Shown: positions 1 through 9,959 of the stretch, one piece after another | How the letters are laid out: each line of letters begins with the position of its first letter | Numbering within the stretch: position 1 is the stretch's first letter | Source of the DNA: Psychrobacter sp. 5A.1 | GTDB lineage: Bacteria; Pseudomonadota; Gammaproteobacteria; Pseudomonadales; Moraxellaceae | Direction: 5' to 3' | Assembly (NCBI RefSeq): GCF_030407455.1 | Contig: NZ_JASDDJ010000008.1 | Coordinates: forward strand, 16,435 to 80,434 | DNA length: 64,000 bases | The notes under the pieces: model-generated | Told to the model about the DNA's origin: nothing | Databases searched by the model: none | Seen by the model: only the letters and a program-made list of their open reading frames with translations | Position numbers and translations under genes: made by a program

Positions 1-1
1 C

Positions 2-760
2 GGTGAGAAATCATCTGAAGAAGCTGTTGCGACCACCGTTGCACTAGCGTCTAAAATGGGTAAAGTGCCAGTAGTAGTTAACGACTGCCCAGGTTTCTTA
101 GTTAACCGTGTCCTATTCCCATACTTTGGTGCATTTGACTTGCTACTTAAGCAAGGTGCTGACTTTGCTCATGTCGATAAAGTCATGGAAAAATTCGGCT
201 GGCCAATGGGCCCTGCTTATCTAATCGACGTCGTCGGTCTAGACACTGGTGTTCATGGCGCAGCAGTCATGGCAGAAGGTTTCCCTGATCGCATGAAGCC
301 TGATTATAAAGGGGCTATTGAGCTTTTATATGAAAACAAACGCCTAGGTCAGAAAAACGGTGTTGGTTTCTATAAGTATGAAATGGACAAACGCGGCAAG
401 CCAAAGAAAGTCGCTGACGAAGCCACTTATGAGCTACTAAAAACCACGACTGATAGCGAAACGCAGACGTTTGACGATCAAGCCATCATTGACCGCACCA
501 TGATTGCATTCTGCAACGAGACTGTCCGCTGCCTAGAAGACAACATCGTGAGCACACCAAGCGAGGCAGACATGGCGATGATCATGGGCGTAGGTTTCCC
601 ACCATTCCGTGGTGGCCCTTGCCGTTATGTTGACCAAATGGGTCTAGATAACTACTTGGCATTGTGTGAAAAATACGCACATCTAGGCAAAGCCTATGAA
701 GCGCCGCAAAAGATTCGTGATATGGCAGCAGCGGGCGAGACCTTTTACGCAACAGCGTAA
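2..760 (+). CDS. fadB: FadB, fatty acid oxidation complex alpha subunit (3' part)
   Basis: The gene enters from the left edge; the open frame runs from base 2, so only the C-terminal 252 residues are visible. FadB carries enoyl-CoA hydratase and 3-hydroxyacyl-CoA dehydrogenase activities of beta-oxidation and forms an alpha2beta2 complex with FadA in the cytoplasm. Visible are the start of the dehydrogenase C-terminal domain ([10 protein letters not shown]) and its second repeat ([11 protein letters not shown]). The N-terminal hydratase domain and the NAD-binding fold lie outside the window. fadA follows on the same strand after 231 bp, as in the fadBA operon. Confidence 0.93.
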   Translation, partial: GEKSSEEAVATTVALASKMGKVPVVVNDCPGFLVNRVLFPYFGAFDLLLKQGADFAHVDKVMEKFGWPMGPAYLIDVVGLDTGVHGAAVMAEGFPDRMKPDYKGAIELLYENKRLGQKNGVGFYKYEMDKRGKPKKVADEATYELLKTTTDSETQTFDDQAIIDRTMIAFCNETVRCLEDNIVSTPSEADMAMIMGVGFPPFRGGPCRYVDQMGLDNYLALCEKYAHLGKAYEAPQKIRDMAAAGETFYATA

Positions 761-946
761 TAGGCAGTCACTACTAGGATGAAGTGCCGTACGTTTGCTA
801 TTTTTGCATGAAAGCAATTGAGACATGAATCGTCTCCAATAGTGAACGTACGATTATAGTTGGTGCAATTTAATACTAGTACCAGGAAATCGAGCGCAAA
901 TGTACCTATTGTACTTTAAGCGAGATTGACGATATAGCCGTAGTAA

Positions 947-2164
<1,218 letters not shown>

Positions 2165-2219
2165 ATTTCAATTAAGCTGATATTTGTTGGTTAATATGCT
2201 TTGATATCTTGTAAAATGA

Positions 2220-2252
2220 GCGCCTCTAACTTAAAGTTAGGGGCGCTTTTTT
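2220..2252 (+). terminator. Terminator after fadA
   Basis: An 11-bp GC-rich stem (2220-2230 with 2236-2246, one G-U pair) with a 5-base loop is followed by a run of T residues. It is placed to end fadBA transcription. Confidence 0.85.
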
Positions 2253-2374
2253 GTGCCCGCATAAAATAAAACAATGTAAATAAGTATGTTGAATCCAATC
2301 ATACCGTTATTGGTTGAGTGAAAAAGGTTATCAAAATTAGAACGTGGTTTATTATAAGTGAATGGTGATAGTGC

Positions 2375-4093
2375 ATGGATGATAGCAATAAGCGAAGCCA
2401 ATATAGATATAAGAATAAAAATAGAAATAGAAGCAGAGTAGGTAGACAGGAGAGACGTAAACTTGCTAAGCGTAAAGAGCAGAAAACCCAACGCCCTAAA
2501 GGATCGATTAAACTAAAATTAAAGCAGGTGTTTTTGCCTTATTTGGGTTTAAGTATCCTGACCATTCTACTTTTTGGTGCTTTGCGTTGGGTACTTGATA
2601 TTTATCTAAATATTCTGCCTTTAAAAGAAGGCTACTGGAATTTTGGCATTCCTTTTCTTTTATCTATTTTCGTCGTTGGTATTTGGATGTGGCCGAGGTA
2701 TGAGCTTTTGACGTTGAAGTGGGCTAAGCGTAGTAGTTCAAGCTATTTTTTTATAACGATGGTTTTAGCATTAGTGATACCACTTTTGATCAGCCAAAAC
2801 TATTTGTCCAAAGCGGCTTATGACGTCATTGAAGTAGACAGCTTGAATGATATTCGTCATTATCCAAAACAAAAATACTTCAAAGTTGGTAGTGTTGAGC
2901 CACTAAAATCAGAGAGTGTTTCTTATGTAGAGACACAAGTAATCAGTGGACGACATTTCGAATCGACATTGCATATTAATTATTACACTGCTACGCCATT
3001 TACAGCCGTTGATAATATTTGGCTAGGTTCTAGCTACCACACGAAATACGATAATCGAGAAGAGCAGAGCATTAAAGACAGACAATACTCAGCGTTTATT
3101 AATGAATCACGCCATAAATACGCCGCCGAAGATTTCTCTAATATCAGCTATTTTAGAAAGCTGAAGTCATCAAATGACAGAAGCGCCTATTTGTACACGA
3201 TTTCTACAGCTAATAAGCAGTCTAATTTGCCACCCTTGGTATTAATGCCTGAAACAGGATTGCTTACTGACAGTTTAGGTCGTGATTTCGTCTGGGGGTT
3301 TGGTTCATTTTTTATTGGTATGGTGCTGTGCTTGTTGCTCGTTCTTGCAGCAGATATGGATAATCAAGAAAAAAAGAGCACGCGAAAACGTACACCTATC
3401 AAAAAACAAAAGCCCGTAAAAAAACGAGCACCAGTGAGTGATGTATCAAAAAGCCTAGTAGCTTTGTTTAGAAGTAATAAAAAGCGACCTGCAACGTTGG
3501 TATTAATCCTGACCTGTATAGGTGCATTTATACTCACCGTATTCATGGGTATGGATATTATTGCCCCTTTATCCAGACAGGTAAATAGTGTGGGTGGATT
3601 GACGATGGATGCGCTGCAAGCTGGTCAATATTGGCGAGTAGTGACATCGATTTTTGTACACGCAGGGATTATGCATTTAGCAATGAGTCTGGGGATGCTT
3701 TTTGCGACAGGTTATATTTTGGAAAAAGTATTGGGTCCTATACGTTTTGCGATTGCCTTTTTTATATGTGGGATTTTCGCTAATGTTTTAGGGGTACTAT
3801 ATTTTGATATGGATATGGCAGGTGTTTGGGGTGCTACATTTGGCTTGTTTGGTATTGCGATACCGTTGGTGGCCTTTAAGATTTTTAATAAAAAATATCG
3901 AGAAATATATGGCGCTACTGTGGCTGTCATACTGACTATTCTCTTATCCAGTATGTTTTTTGCTTTCATAAACACGCTCAGCTATATGGTGTATTATCTT
4001 CTGACCCTATGTGTTGGTATGATTTTCGGTGTGGTCATGGTTATGACCCAAAAACAGGCTTTGTTACGTAATGCTAGGCGCCACAATATATAG
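2375..4093 (+). CDS. Rhomboid-fold membrane protein, predicted catalytically inactive
   Basis: This 572-residue protein has a very basic N-terminus (1-50), membrane segments near 52-71, 91-107 and 123-141, an extracytoplasmic region (about 145-305), another segment near 308-326, a Lys/Arg-rich linker (331-352) and a C-terminal rhomboid-like domain (about 372-557). Scaffold motifs match GlpG: W420-R421, H429, H434 and GVWGATFGLFG (483-493). The three functional positions do not: S438 replaces the oxyanion Asn154, W485 replaces the nucleophile Ser201 of GxSG, and Y541 (or Y540) replaces His254. It therefore looks like a rhomboid pseudoprotease that binds or sorts membrane proteins; that role is inferred. 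It stands alone between fadA and the isochorismatase gene. Confidence 0.8.
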   Translation: MDDSNKRSQYRYKNKNRNRSRVGRQERRKLAKRKEQKTQRPKGSIKLKLKQVFLPYLGLSILTILLFGALRWVLDIYLNILPLKEGYWNFGIPFLLSIFVVGIWMWPRYELLTLKWAKRSSSSYFFITMVLALVIPLLISQNYLSKAAYDVIEVDSLNDIRHYPKQKYFKVGSVEPLKSESVSYVETQVISGRHFESTLHINYYTATPFTAVDNIWLGSSYHTKYDNREEQSIKDRQYSAFINESRHKYAAEDFSNISYFRKLKSSNDRSAYLYTISTANKQSNLPPLVLMPETGLLTDSLGRDFVWGFGSFFIGMVLCLLLVLAADMDNQEKKSTRKRTPIKKQKPVKKRAPVSDVSKSLVALFRSNKKRPATLVLILTCIGAFILTVFMGMDIIAPLSRQVNSVGGLTMDALQAGQYWRVVTSIFVHAGIMHLAMSLGMLFATGYILEKVLGPIRFAIAFFICGIFANVLGVLYFDMDMAGVWGATFGLFGIAIPLVAFKIFNKKYREIYGATVAVILTILLSSMFFAFINTLSYMVYYLLTLCVGMIFGVVMVMTQKQALLRNARRHNI

Positions 4094-4272
4094 TTACTCA
4101 CTTTTTGGTAGATGACAGTTTGAGTCAAGAGTGACAAGTTGTTATTAAAGCGGATGTCCATTGACGCACTGAACAAAATATGACTAAATAAGAGAGAGAT
4201 GAACCATGGCACTGTTTATGATAATTCTAAAATAGTTTTAGTTGCAACTGTCAGCCGTACAAGGAGTGTACT

Positions 4273-4848
4273 ATGTCTACTATGATTAATGATCGCACCT
4301 ATCGAATCGCTCGTGAGAATACCCAGGCAATGATTGTCGATGTGCAAGAGCGCTTAACGCCGCATATCTATGACCACGAAAATATCGTCAAAAAAACCGT
4401 TACCTTGATTAAAGGGCTGCAAGCGCTCAATATTCCAATCATGCTCAATGAACAATATAAAAAAGGCTTGGGCGACACCTTGCCGGAGCTACGCGACGTA
4501 CTCGAAGGAGACAATGCCAAGAGTTTTGAAAAGGTCACGTTTAGTGCCTGCGATAATAATGATTCATGGCACCATTTAGCGCAGCAGAACCGTAGTACCG
4601 TGTTGCTTTTTGGTGCTGAAGCTCATGTCTGTATTATGCAAACGGCACTAGATTTATTGGATAATGGTATGCAGCCTGTCATTATTGGAGATGCGGTGGG
4701 TTCTCGTTCTCCTTATGACAAAAAGCAAGCCATTCGCCGTATTCGCCGCGCGGGTGGCGTGATTAGCACTGTTGAGTCGATCTTGTTTGAGCTGTGCCGT
4801 AGCAGTGAAGATCCTGCGTTCAAAACCATTATTAATTTGATTAAATAA
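4273..4848 (+). CDS. Isochorismatase-family cysteine hydrolase
   Basis: This 191-residue protein has the isochorismatase/nicotinamidase fold. The Asp-Lys-Cys triad is visible: D23 in IVDVQERL, K87 in SFEKVTF and C120 in GAEAHVC. Length and motifs resemble YcaC-like hydrolases more than PncA, because the metal-binding Asp-His-His set of nicotinamidases is not evident. The substrate is unknown. The start is supported by AAGGAG seven bases before the ATG. It is probably a monocistronic cytoplasmic enzyme. Confidence 0.85.
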   Translation: MSTMINDRTYRIARENTQAMIVDVQERLTPHIYDHENIVKKTVTLIKGLQALNIPIMLNEQYKKGLGDTLPELRDVLEGDNAKSFEKVTFSACDNNDSWHHLAQQNRSTVLLFGAEAHVCIMQTALDLLDNGMQPVIIGDAVGSRSPYDKKQAIRRIRRAGGVISTVESILFELCRSSEDPAFKTIINLIK

Positions 4849-4976
4849 GTGTTTGAGCAATGAAAAGAATAGTGACTTGGCTAAGTTGCCTATTTACGGA
4901 CTTGTAAGAGATAGCGTTTGGTAAAATAAGCGCTATTTTTTTGATGACACGCCCTACAGAAAACCAGAGAAAAACA

Positions 4977-5618
4977 ATGTCACACACCAGCTCTACATCG
5001 TTCTCTACGTCATTGACCAAGCCAGAAACCGCTTCGAATATCGACATAGATGATGTCACGAATTTCTTATTGGAATTAGATGCGCTCAAACGAGTCAATC
5101 GCCGCAGCTATGTGACGCAAACCACTCGCAAGGAAAACTCTGCTGAACATTCCTGGCATTTAGCCATGGCCTGTTGGTCGATCGCTGATTTGTTTGCATT
5201 AGACGTTAATCATGAAAGGCTGCTTAAAATGGCGCTGGTACATGATTTAGGCGAGATTGATGCTGGCGATACTTTTTTGTATGCCAAGACACGTAATACT
5301 GCACACGTAGAAGAACGCGCTGGTATTGCTCGGTTACAAGCTGAACGTGGCAATGGTATTAGTAATTTAGGTGAAGTTTGGGAAGCGCAAGAAACAGGCG
5401 ATAGTAAAGAGACGCAACTGCTAAAAGTGGTCGATCGTTTATTGCCTTTTTTGCTCAATCTAAATACCAACGGCAAGACATGGATTGAGCTGGAGGTCAC
5501 ACGCTCGCAAGTGGCTGGCGCGCATGCATTTATTAAAGACAGCTTTCCTTCCATTCATGATTGGCTATCACAAAACATTGACTATGCGACCCAGCAAGGG
5601 TGGCTGATTGATGCCTAG
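4977..5618 (+). CDS. HD-domain phosphohydrolase, YfbR/HDDC2-like
   Basis: This protein has 213 residues from the ATG at 4977; an in-frame TTG at 4941 is a less likely start. The metal-binding HD set is visible: H58 in ENSAEHSW, H89-D90 in LVHDLGE and D153 in KVVDRL. This matches the HD family that includes the 5'-deoxynucleotidase YfbR and human HDDC2, so dephosphorylation of a nucleotide is likely. The exact substrate cannot be read from the sequence. The first 25 residues are Ser/Thr-rich and look disordered. Confidence 0.83.
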   Translation: MSHTSSTSFSTSLTKPETASNIDIDDVTNFLLELDALKRVNRRSYVTQTTRKENSAEHSWHLAMACWSIADLFALDVNHERLLKMALVHDLGEIDAGDTFLYAKTRNTAHVEERAGIARLQAERGNGISNLGEVWEAQETGDSKETQLLKVVDRLLPFLLNLNTNGKTWIELEVTRSQVAGAHAFIKDSFPSIHDWLSQNIDYATQQGWLIDA

Positions 5619-5728
5619 ATCCATAAATCCGCCATTTTCCTCGTGTTAAGCCTCACCATCTACCTATTGAAATGCCTTAGATGATAGACGAGCGAACTGT
5701 TCAGTAAATTAAATAAAGAGACTGTTAA

Positions 5729-6334
5729 ATGAGAGTAGCTGGCACTTATAAAATTTTCGCTAAATCGATCGTCTTTGTTGGCCTACTAAGTTTGGCGCAA
5801 CTGACGCAGGCTGCCGAGCCTATTAGTAATGGTGGTAAATTGGCACACGATGCCAAAAAGCAAATCGGGATTACCACCAGCTATGATCCTGCTTATCGTA
5901 AATTAGAGTTTCCGCGTGGTGATGTGCCGATAGAAAGTGGCGTCTGCACCGATGTCGTCATTAGAGCGTATCGGCTACAAAATATTGATCTACAGCAATT
6001 GGTTAATCATGACATGAAATCTAACTGGTCGGCTTATCCAAAGAACTGGGGACTGAAATCGACGGACAAGAATATTGACCATCGACGTGTGCCGAATCTG
6101 GAAGCATTCTTTGAACGTCATGGACAGACATTATCGATTACGGATAAAGACAGTTTTCAAGCAGGGGATGTGGTGACGTGGCGACTACCGAACAGTAATT
6201 TGCCGCACACGGGTATCGTTTCCGATAAAAAGACAGCGGATGGCACACCGCTGATTATTCATAATATCGGACGTGGTACGCAAGAAGAAAACATCCTTTT
6301 TGCTTATCCTATCCATAAGCATTTTCGCTACTAG
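5729..6334 (+). CDS. DUF1287-family secreted protein
   Basis: This 201-residue protein has a signal peptide (basic start, hydrophobic 12-24, AXA-like cleavage near residue 28), so it is exported. The mature part matches DUF1287, with a conserved Cys73 in SGVCTDVV and a late HTGIVS segment. The Cys and His layout suggests a papain-like (NlpC/P60-type) fold, but no function is established. The stop codon TAG (6332-6334) lies in the terminal CTAG of a repeat that starts at 6331, so the last residues may have been set by the repeat's insertion. Confidence 0.8.
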   Translation: MRVAGTYKIFAKSIVFVGLLSLAQLTQAAEPISNGGKLAHDAKKQIGITTSYDPAYRKLEFPRGDVPIESGVCTDVVIRAYRLQNIDLQQLVNHDMKSNWSAYPKNWGLKSTDKNIDHRRVPNLEAFFERHGQTLSITDKDSFQAGDVVTWRLPNSNLPHTGIVSDKKTADGTPLIIHNIGRGTQEENILFAYPIHKHFRY

Positions 6335-6384
6335 GGCGTGTCCCCATTTAGATGACTATCGATTGAATTGAGGACACGCCCTAG
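6331..6384. repeat. Short MITE-like palindromic repeat, copy A
   Basis: A 54-bp element with inverted ends CTAGGGCGTGTCC (6331-6343) and GGACACGCCCTAG (6372-6384). Its interior from CCATTTAGATG onward matches the right arm of the longer copy at 13637-13800. It therefore looks like an internal deletion product that kept both ends. It supplies the stop codon of the DUF1287 gene. At 6382 it abuts TAGGGTCTGTTGAA, which is the end motif of the second repeat family seen at 28016. Confidence 0.8.
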
Positions 6385-6410
6385 GGTCTGTTGAATAAAT
6401 CACACCCATT

Positions 6411-6457
6411 AAAAAGCTCAGTTAAGGGCAAATTGAGATGCTTAACTGAGCTTTTTT
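6411..6457. terminator. Bidirectional terminator between the DUF1287 gene and psd
   Basis: The inverted repeat AAAAAGCTCAGTTAAG / CTTAACTGAGCTTTTTT is separated by about 14 bases. A-rich and T-rich flanks let it act on both strands, and it lies between two convergent genes. Confidence 0.8.
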
Positions 6458-6463
6458 GAAGTA

Positions 6464-6496
6464 TTAAGGCGTGTTCTCCATTCAAACACGGCCTAG
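6464..6496. repeat. Minimal copy of the GGCGTGT repeat (copy B)
   Basis: A 33-bp segment with imperfect inverted ends TTAAGGCGTGTT and AACACGGCCTAG. The ends resemble those of the repeats at 6331 and 13637, and there is almost no interior. It is probably a degenerate relic of the same family. Confidence 0.5.
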
Positions 6497-6505
6497 ATCG
6501 CTCGA

Positions 6506-7342
6506 TTATTTATGGTTGGCGACACCCAATAGCTGCCCCATTTGCACGATGCTATTGGCTTTCATACTATCTTGCCAGTCTGCCCTTGCAGCTTTTGGCA
6601 GTACCACGATAGCGGTTGAGCCTAAATAAAAACGTCCAAGCTCTTCGCCTGCTGCAAACTGCATATCATGATCGGACTCGAATATGTCGTCAGTACGAGC
6701 AATTTTGCCAGTCGCGACGGTTTCGATACCAGCGACAATCATAGCGCCGACCATCACCACGGCCGCTTTGCCATATTTGGTATCAAACATACAGACCAGA
6801 CGCTCATTGCGCGCAAACAAATCTGGCACGTTAGCCGCAGTGGTATTATTGACCGAAAACAGCGTGCCAGGCACATAGCGAGTCTTGGTCAAAGTGCCCG
6901 AAAACGGCATGTGGACGCGGTGGTAGTTACTAGGTGCTAGGTAAATAGTCGCAAAACTGCCATCGGCAAAATAATGGCCATCTTCGCTATCAGCCAGCAG
7001 TTGGCTGACATCATAGTGACGACCTTTAGCCTGTAGCAACTGGTGATCTTCTATCTGTCCAAGCTGAGAAATGATACCGTCAGCAGGACTAACGATCGCA
7101 TTTTCGGTGGTATCAACGGGGCGCGCATCTTCTCTTAACTCACGGGTAAAAAAGTCATTAAAGCTCTCATAAGCGTTAAGGCTTTGGCGTTCGTACTCGT
7201 CTAAGCTGATATTATAAGCTTTGGCAAAGCTACGAATAAAGGTGCGTTTGACATAAGGGTGGCGACTGGCGGCCAAACGTCCAGCGACTTTACTGAGCTT
7301 TTGCTGTGGCACAAGCTGTTGTAAGGTGGTAAATACATTCAT
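6506..7342 (-). CDS. psd: Phosphatidylserine decarboxylase proenzyme
   Basis: This inner-membrane-associated pyruvoyl enzyme makes phosphatidylethanolamine from phosphatidylserine. The ATG at 7342 gives 278 residues starting MNVFTTLQQLVP, which fits the family. The frame is open to a TTG at 7387, but that extension looks spurious. The self-cleavage site LGST is visible, with cleavage expected between G241 and S242 to leave the pyruvoyl group on the small alpha chain. Conserved SPADG and HRVHMPF motifs are also present. It is convergent with the DUF1287 gene and divergent from dtd. Confidence 0.95.
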   Translation of the reverse strand: MNVFTTLQQLVPQQKLSKVAGRLAASRHPYVKRTFIRSFAKAYNISLDEYERQSLNAYESFNDFFTRELREDARPVDTTENAIVSPADGIISQLGQIEDHQLLQAKGRHYDVSQLLADSEDGHYFADGSFATIYLAPSNYHRVHMPFSGTLTKTRYVPGTLFSVNNTTAANVPDLFARNERLVCMFDTKYGKAAVVMVGAMIVAGIETVATGKIARTDDIFESDHDMQFAAGEELGRFYLGSTAIVVLPKAARADWQDSMKANSIVQMGQLLGVANHK

Positions 7343-7455
7343 AATAAGGCTACCAAAATAAGGTGTAATGTGATCAATAATAGGCAAGTTAATGACGGTA
7401 TTTTATCATGGACAGCGCATTATTGTATGACCATAATCTGTTAAGGAATCAGTAA

Positions 7456-7908
7456 ATGAAAGCACTCATACAACGGGTGAACCGTGCTAGTGTCATCGTC
7501 GATCAGCATTGTATTGGCAAAATAGACCATGGCGTATTGGCGTATATTGGCTTGGGGCATGAAGATAACTTGCTCACTGCTCAGCGCATGATCGATAAAA
7601 TATTGACCTATCGTATTTTTGAAAATGACGATGACCCTGCCAAACTGGGTAAGCTGGATAAAAACGTTCAGCAGGTCGGTGGTGGGCTATTATTAGTCTC
7701 ACAATTTACCCTAATGGCAAAAACGGACAAAGGGCGGCGACCAGACTTTGGCGGTGCGATGGCACCTGCTGCGGCGCAAGTGTTGTTTGAGCAACTGGTC
7801 GCTTATGCCAAAACTCAATATCCAAGTGTGGCAACGGGTCAGTTTGGTGCTGATATGCAAGTTGAGAGTGTCAATGATGGGCCGCTAAACTTTTTACTGG
7901 ACATCTGA
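7456..7908 (+). CDS. dtd: D-aminoacyl-tRNA deacylase
   Basis: This 150-residue cytoplasmic enzyme removes D-amino acids (and glycine from tRNA-Ala) from mischarged tRNA. The length is typical. The SQFTL motif and the late NDGPLNF motif, which carries the cross-subunit Gly-Pro, are both present. AAGGAA precedes the ATG. It sits between psd (divergent) and phoB, and the PhoB box begins only eight bases after its stop codon. Confidence 0.95.
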   Translation: MKALIQRVNRASVIVDQHCIGKIDHGVLAYIGLGHEDNLLTAQRMIDKILTYRIFENDDDPAKLGKLDKNVQQVGGGLLLVSQFTLMAKTDKGRRPDFGGAMAPAAAQVLFEQLVAYAKTQYPSVATGQFGADMQVESVNDGPLNFLLDI

Positions 7909-7915
7909 CCGTAGA

Positions 7916-7937
7916 GTGTCATCAAGTTGTCATAATT
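7916..7937 (+). promoter_or_regulatory. Candidate PhoB box upstream of phoB
   Basis: Two TGTCAT half-sites begin at 7917 and 7928, exactly 11 bp apart, within GTGTCATCAAGTTGTCAT. This matches the direct-repeat layout of the enteric Pho box (CTGTCAT, 4-base AT-rich spacer, CTGTCAT). It lies 84 bp before the phoB start and suggests PhoB autoregulation. Confidence 0.75.
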
Positions 7938-8020
7938 AATCCGTTTAATAGGCAGAGACGGGTGAGTGTATATCACCTTTTTACATACTAGATTTTGCCC
8001 TCTAACACCGAGAATGTCCT

Positions 8021-8725
8021 ATGTATAATGAGCAAATTTTGATTGTTGAAGATGAGCCTGCGATTCGTGAAATGGTTGTCATGACGCTAGAGATGGCTGG
8101 GTTTGATAGTTTACAAGCGGCCGACGTGTCAGAGGCGCATCAGCAAGTGGTCGATCATAGACCATCACTGATTTTGTTAGACTGGATGTTGCCTGGTGAC
8201 AAGAGCGGTGTGGATTTTTGTCGTATGCTCAAAAACGATGAGTTGCTTTCTGAAATACCAGTCATTATGCTGACAGCCAAAAGTGAAGAAGACAGTAAAG
8301 TTCATGGTCTCGATGCAGGTGCGGATGATTATATGACCAAGCCTTTTTCGACCCGTGAGCTGATCTCCAGAATCAAAGCTGTATTGCGCCGCAGTAGCGC
8401 GATGAGTGGCGATAAACCGATCGAAATTGGTCAATTAAGCCTCGACACCAAAAGTCAGCGCGTAATAGCCGCTGGCAAAGTCGTCGATGTTGGCCCCACA
8501 GAGTATCGGTTATTGGCATTTTTTATGAGTCACCCCGAGCGTGCCTACACACGAACGCAGCTGCTCGATCAGGTGTGGGGCGGCAATGTATATATCGAAG
8601 ATCGAACCATCGATGTGCATATCAAACGCCTCCGTAAATTACTGCGTCCCTATGAGTGTGATACCTTAATTCAGACAGTGCGCGGTACAGGTTATCGGTT
8701 TTCTAGCCTTATTGAGCACAGTTAG
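8021..8725 (+). CDS. phoB: PhoB, phosphate regulon response regulator
   Basis: This is a 234-residue OmpR/PhoB-type response regulator. The receiver domain (about 5-118) has the acidic pocket E10-D11, phospho-acceptor D54 in LLDWMLPG, T85 and K107 in MTKPFS. The winged-helix DNA-binding domain (about 130-230) ends with TVRGTGYRF. phoR follows after 58 bp and a Pho box lies upstream. It is expected to activate phosphate-scavenging genes when phosphate is scarce. Confidence 0.95.
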   Translation: MYNEQILIVEDEPAIREMVVMTLEMAGFDSLQAADVSEAHQQVVDHRPSLILLDWMLPGDKSGVDFCRMLKNDELLSEIPVIMLTAKSEEDSKVHGLDAGADDYMTKPFSTRELISRIKAVLRRSSAMSGDKPIEIGQLSLDTKSQRVIAAGKVVDVGPTEYRLLAFFMSHPERAYTRTQLLDQVWGGNVYIEDRTIDVHIKRLRKLLRPYECDTLIQTVRGTGYRFSSLIEHS

Positions 8726-8783
8726 TCTGGTACAAATAATGCCGTAGTGACATTGAGGCAGCGGATAGTGCTAAGGATGAGAA

Positions 8784-9875
8784 ATGGACAAGATAGCGCC
8801 AACACAAAGTAAGCAACCAGTGGTATCAGAGCAAATATCAACTCAAAGTACAGCGGCACAACTCAAAAAAATCGGCAGTGCATTGCGAGCTTTACGAGAT
8901 GTGGTGATTTTGCTCAATAATGATGACAGTCTAGAGTGGTGGAATCAGGCAGCGCAAGACTTGCTAGCATTGCAACCCGAGGATAAAGGCCAAAGTATTT
9001 TTGACTTTATTACGGTACCAGAGTTCCATCAGTACTATCAGGGGACGACGATACCTAACGATGGTGTTCATATAGAGTCGTGGCGAGATCCCAGCCGTTA
9101 TTTGAAATGTGAGTTGACACCTTTTGGCGATGAAAAGCTGTTGTTTATTTATGATGTGACTCGTTTACGGCACTTAGAGCAAATGCGTCAAGACTTTGTG
9201 GCGAACGTCTCTCATGAGCTAAGAACGCCATTGACCGTGATGATGGGTTACTTGGAGAACTTTTCCGATCAGCCTGATATGCCGCCGCAATGGCGTCGCG
9301 GTTTTGAGTTGATGACTCAGCAGACTGCCCGTATGAACAGAATTGTGAACGATTTATTGTTGCTGTCTAAGATCGAAATCGAAGAATCACACGAGCTACA
9401 TTATATAGATATGACCAAGCTGCTAACCAATATCTATGACGACGCGCAGGCATATAACCAAGCATATAAACACATTATTCATTTGCATATCGACACGTAT
9501 GACGGGATATATGGGTCAGAGATGTATCTGAACAGTGCGTTATCCAATCTGGTGATTAATGCGATTAAATACACGCCAAAGGGTGGCAGTATCACCATTA
9601 GTTGGACCAGAACCTCTGATGGTTGCCGCTTCGCTGTCGAAGATGATGGCATTGGTATTGCGCCAGAGCATATCACCCGCTTGACAGAGCGTTTTTACCG
9701 TATCGATAAAGGTCGTAGTCGTGCAACAGGCGGTACAGGATTGGGGCTGGCGATTGTAAAGCACGTCTTGCATCAGCACGAGGCGCAATTGCAAATTGAA
9801 TCAATAGAGGGCGCAGGGTCGACCTTTAGTGTGGTGTTTCCAGCGGCTTACGTGAGATCAGCCATCGCAAATTGA
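8784..9875 (+). CDS. phoR: PhoR-like histidine kinase without membrane anchor
   Basis: This 363-residue sensor kinase has a PAS domain (about 30-125), a HisKA domain with H144 in NVSHELRTPL, and an HATPase domain with the N box NLVINAIKYTP, the G1 box DDGIGIAP and the G2 box GGTGLGLAI. It pairs with the preceding phoB. E. coli PhoR is about 430 residues and begins with membrane segments; here residues 1-29 are polar and no hydrophobic segment occurs anywhere. The first 28 residues are Gln/Ser/Thr-rich. Either the kinase is cytoplasmic or it reaches PhoU/Pst through the PAS domain. Confidence 0.88.
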   Translation: MDKIAPTQSKQPVVSEQISTQSTAAQLKKIGSALRALRDVVILLNNDDSLEWWNQAAQDLLALQPEDKGQSIFDFITVPEFHQYYQGTTIPNDGVHIESWRDPSRYLKCELTPFGDEKLLFIYDVTRLRHLEQMRQDFVANVSHELRTPLTVMMGYLENFSDQPDMPPQWRRGFELMTQQTARMNRIVNDLLLLSKIEIEESHELHYIDMTKLLTNIYDDAQAYNQAYKHIIHLHIDTYDGIYGSEMYLNSALSNLVINAIKYTPKGGSITISWTRTSDGCRFAVEDDGIGIAPEHITRLTERFYRIDKGRSRATGGTGLGLAIVKHVLHQHEAQLQIESIEGAGSTFSVVFPAAYVRSAIAN

Positions 9876-9959
9876 TATGAATAATACCCCGTATCAGTTT
9901 GAGTTTGGCTAAGCTTGGTTTAGCTTAGTTGAGACTCATCACTGAGCGCGGCACATGCG

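Noticed and set aside
7343..7387. N-terminal extension of psd from a TTG
   Set aside because: Family members start close to MNVFTTLQ, and the extension has no supporting ribosome binding site.
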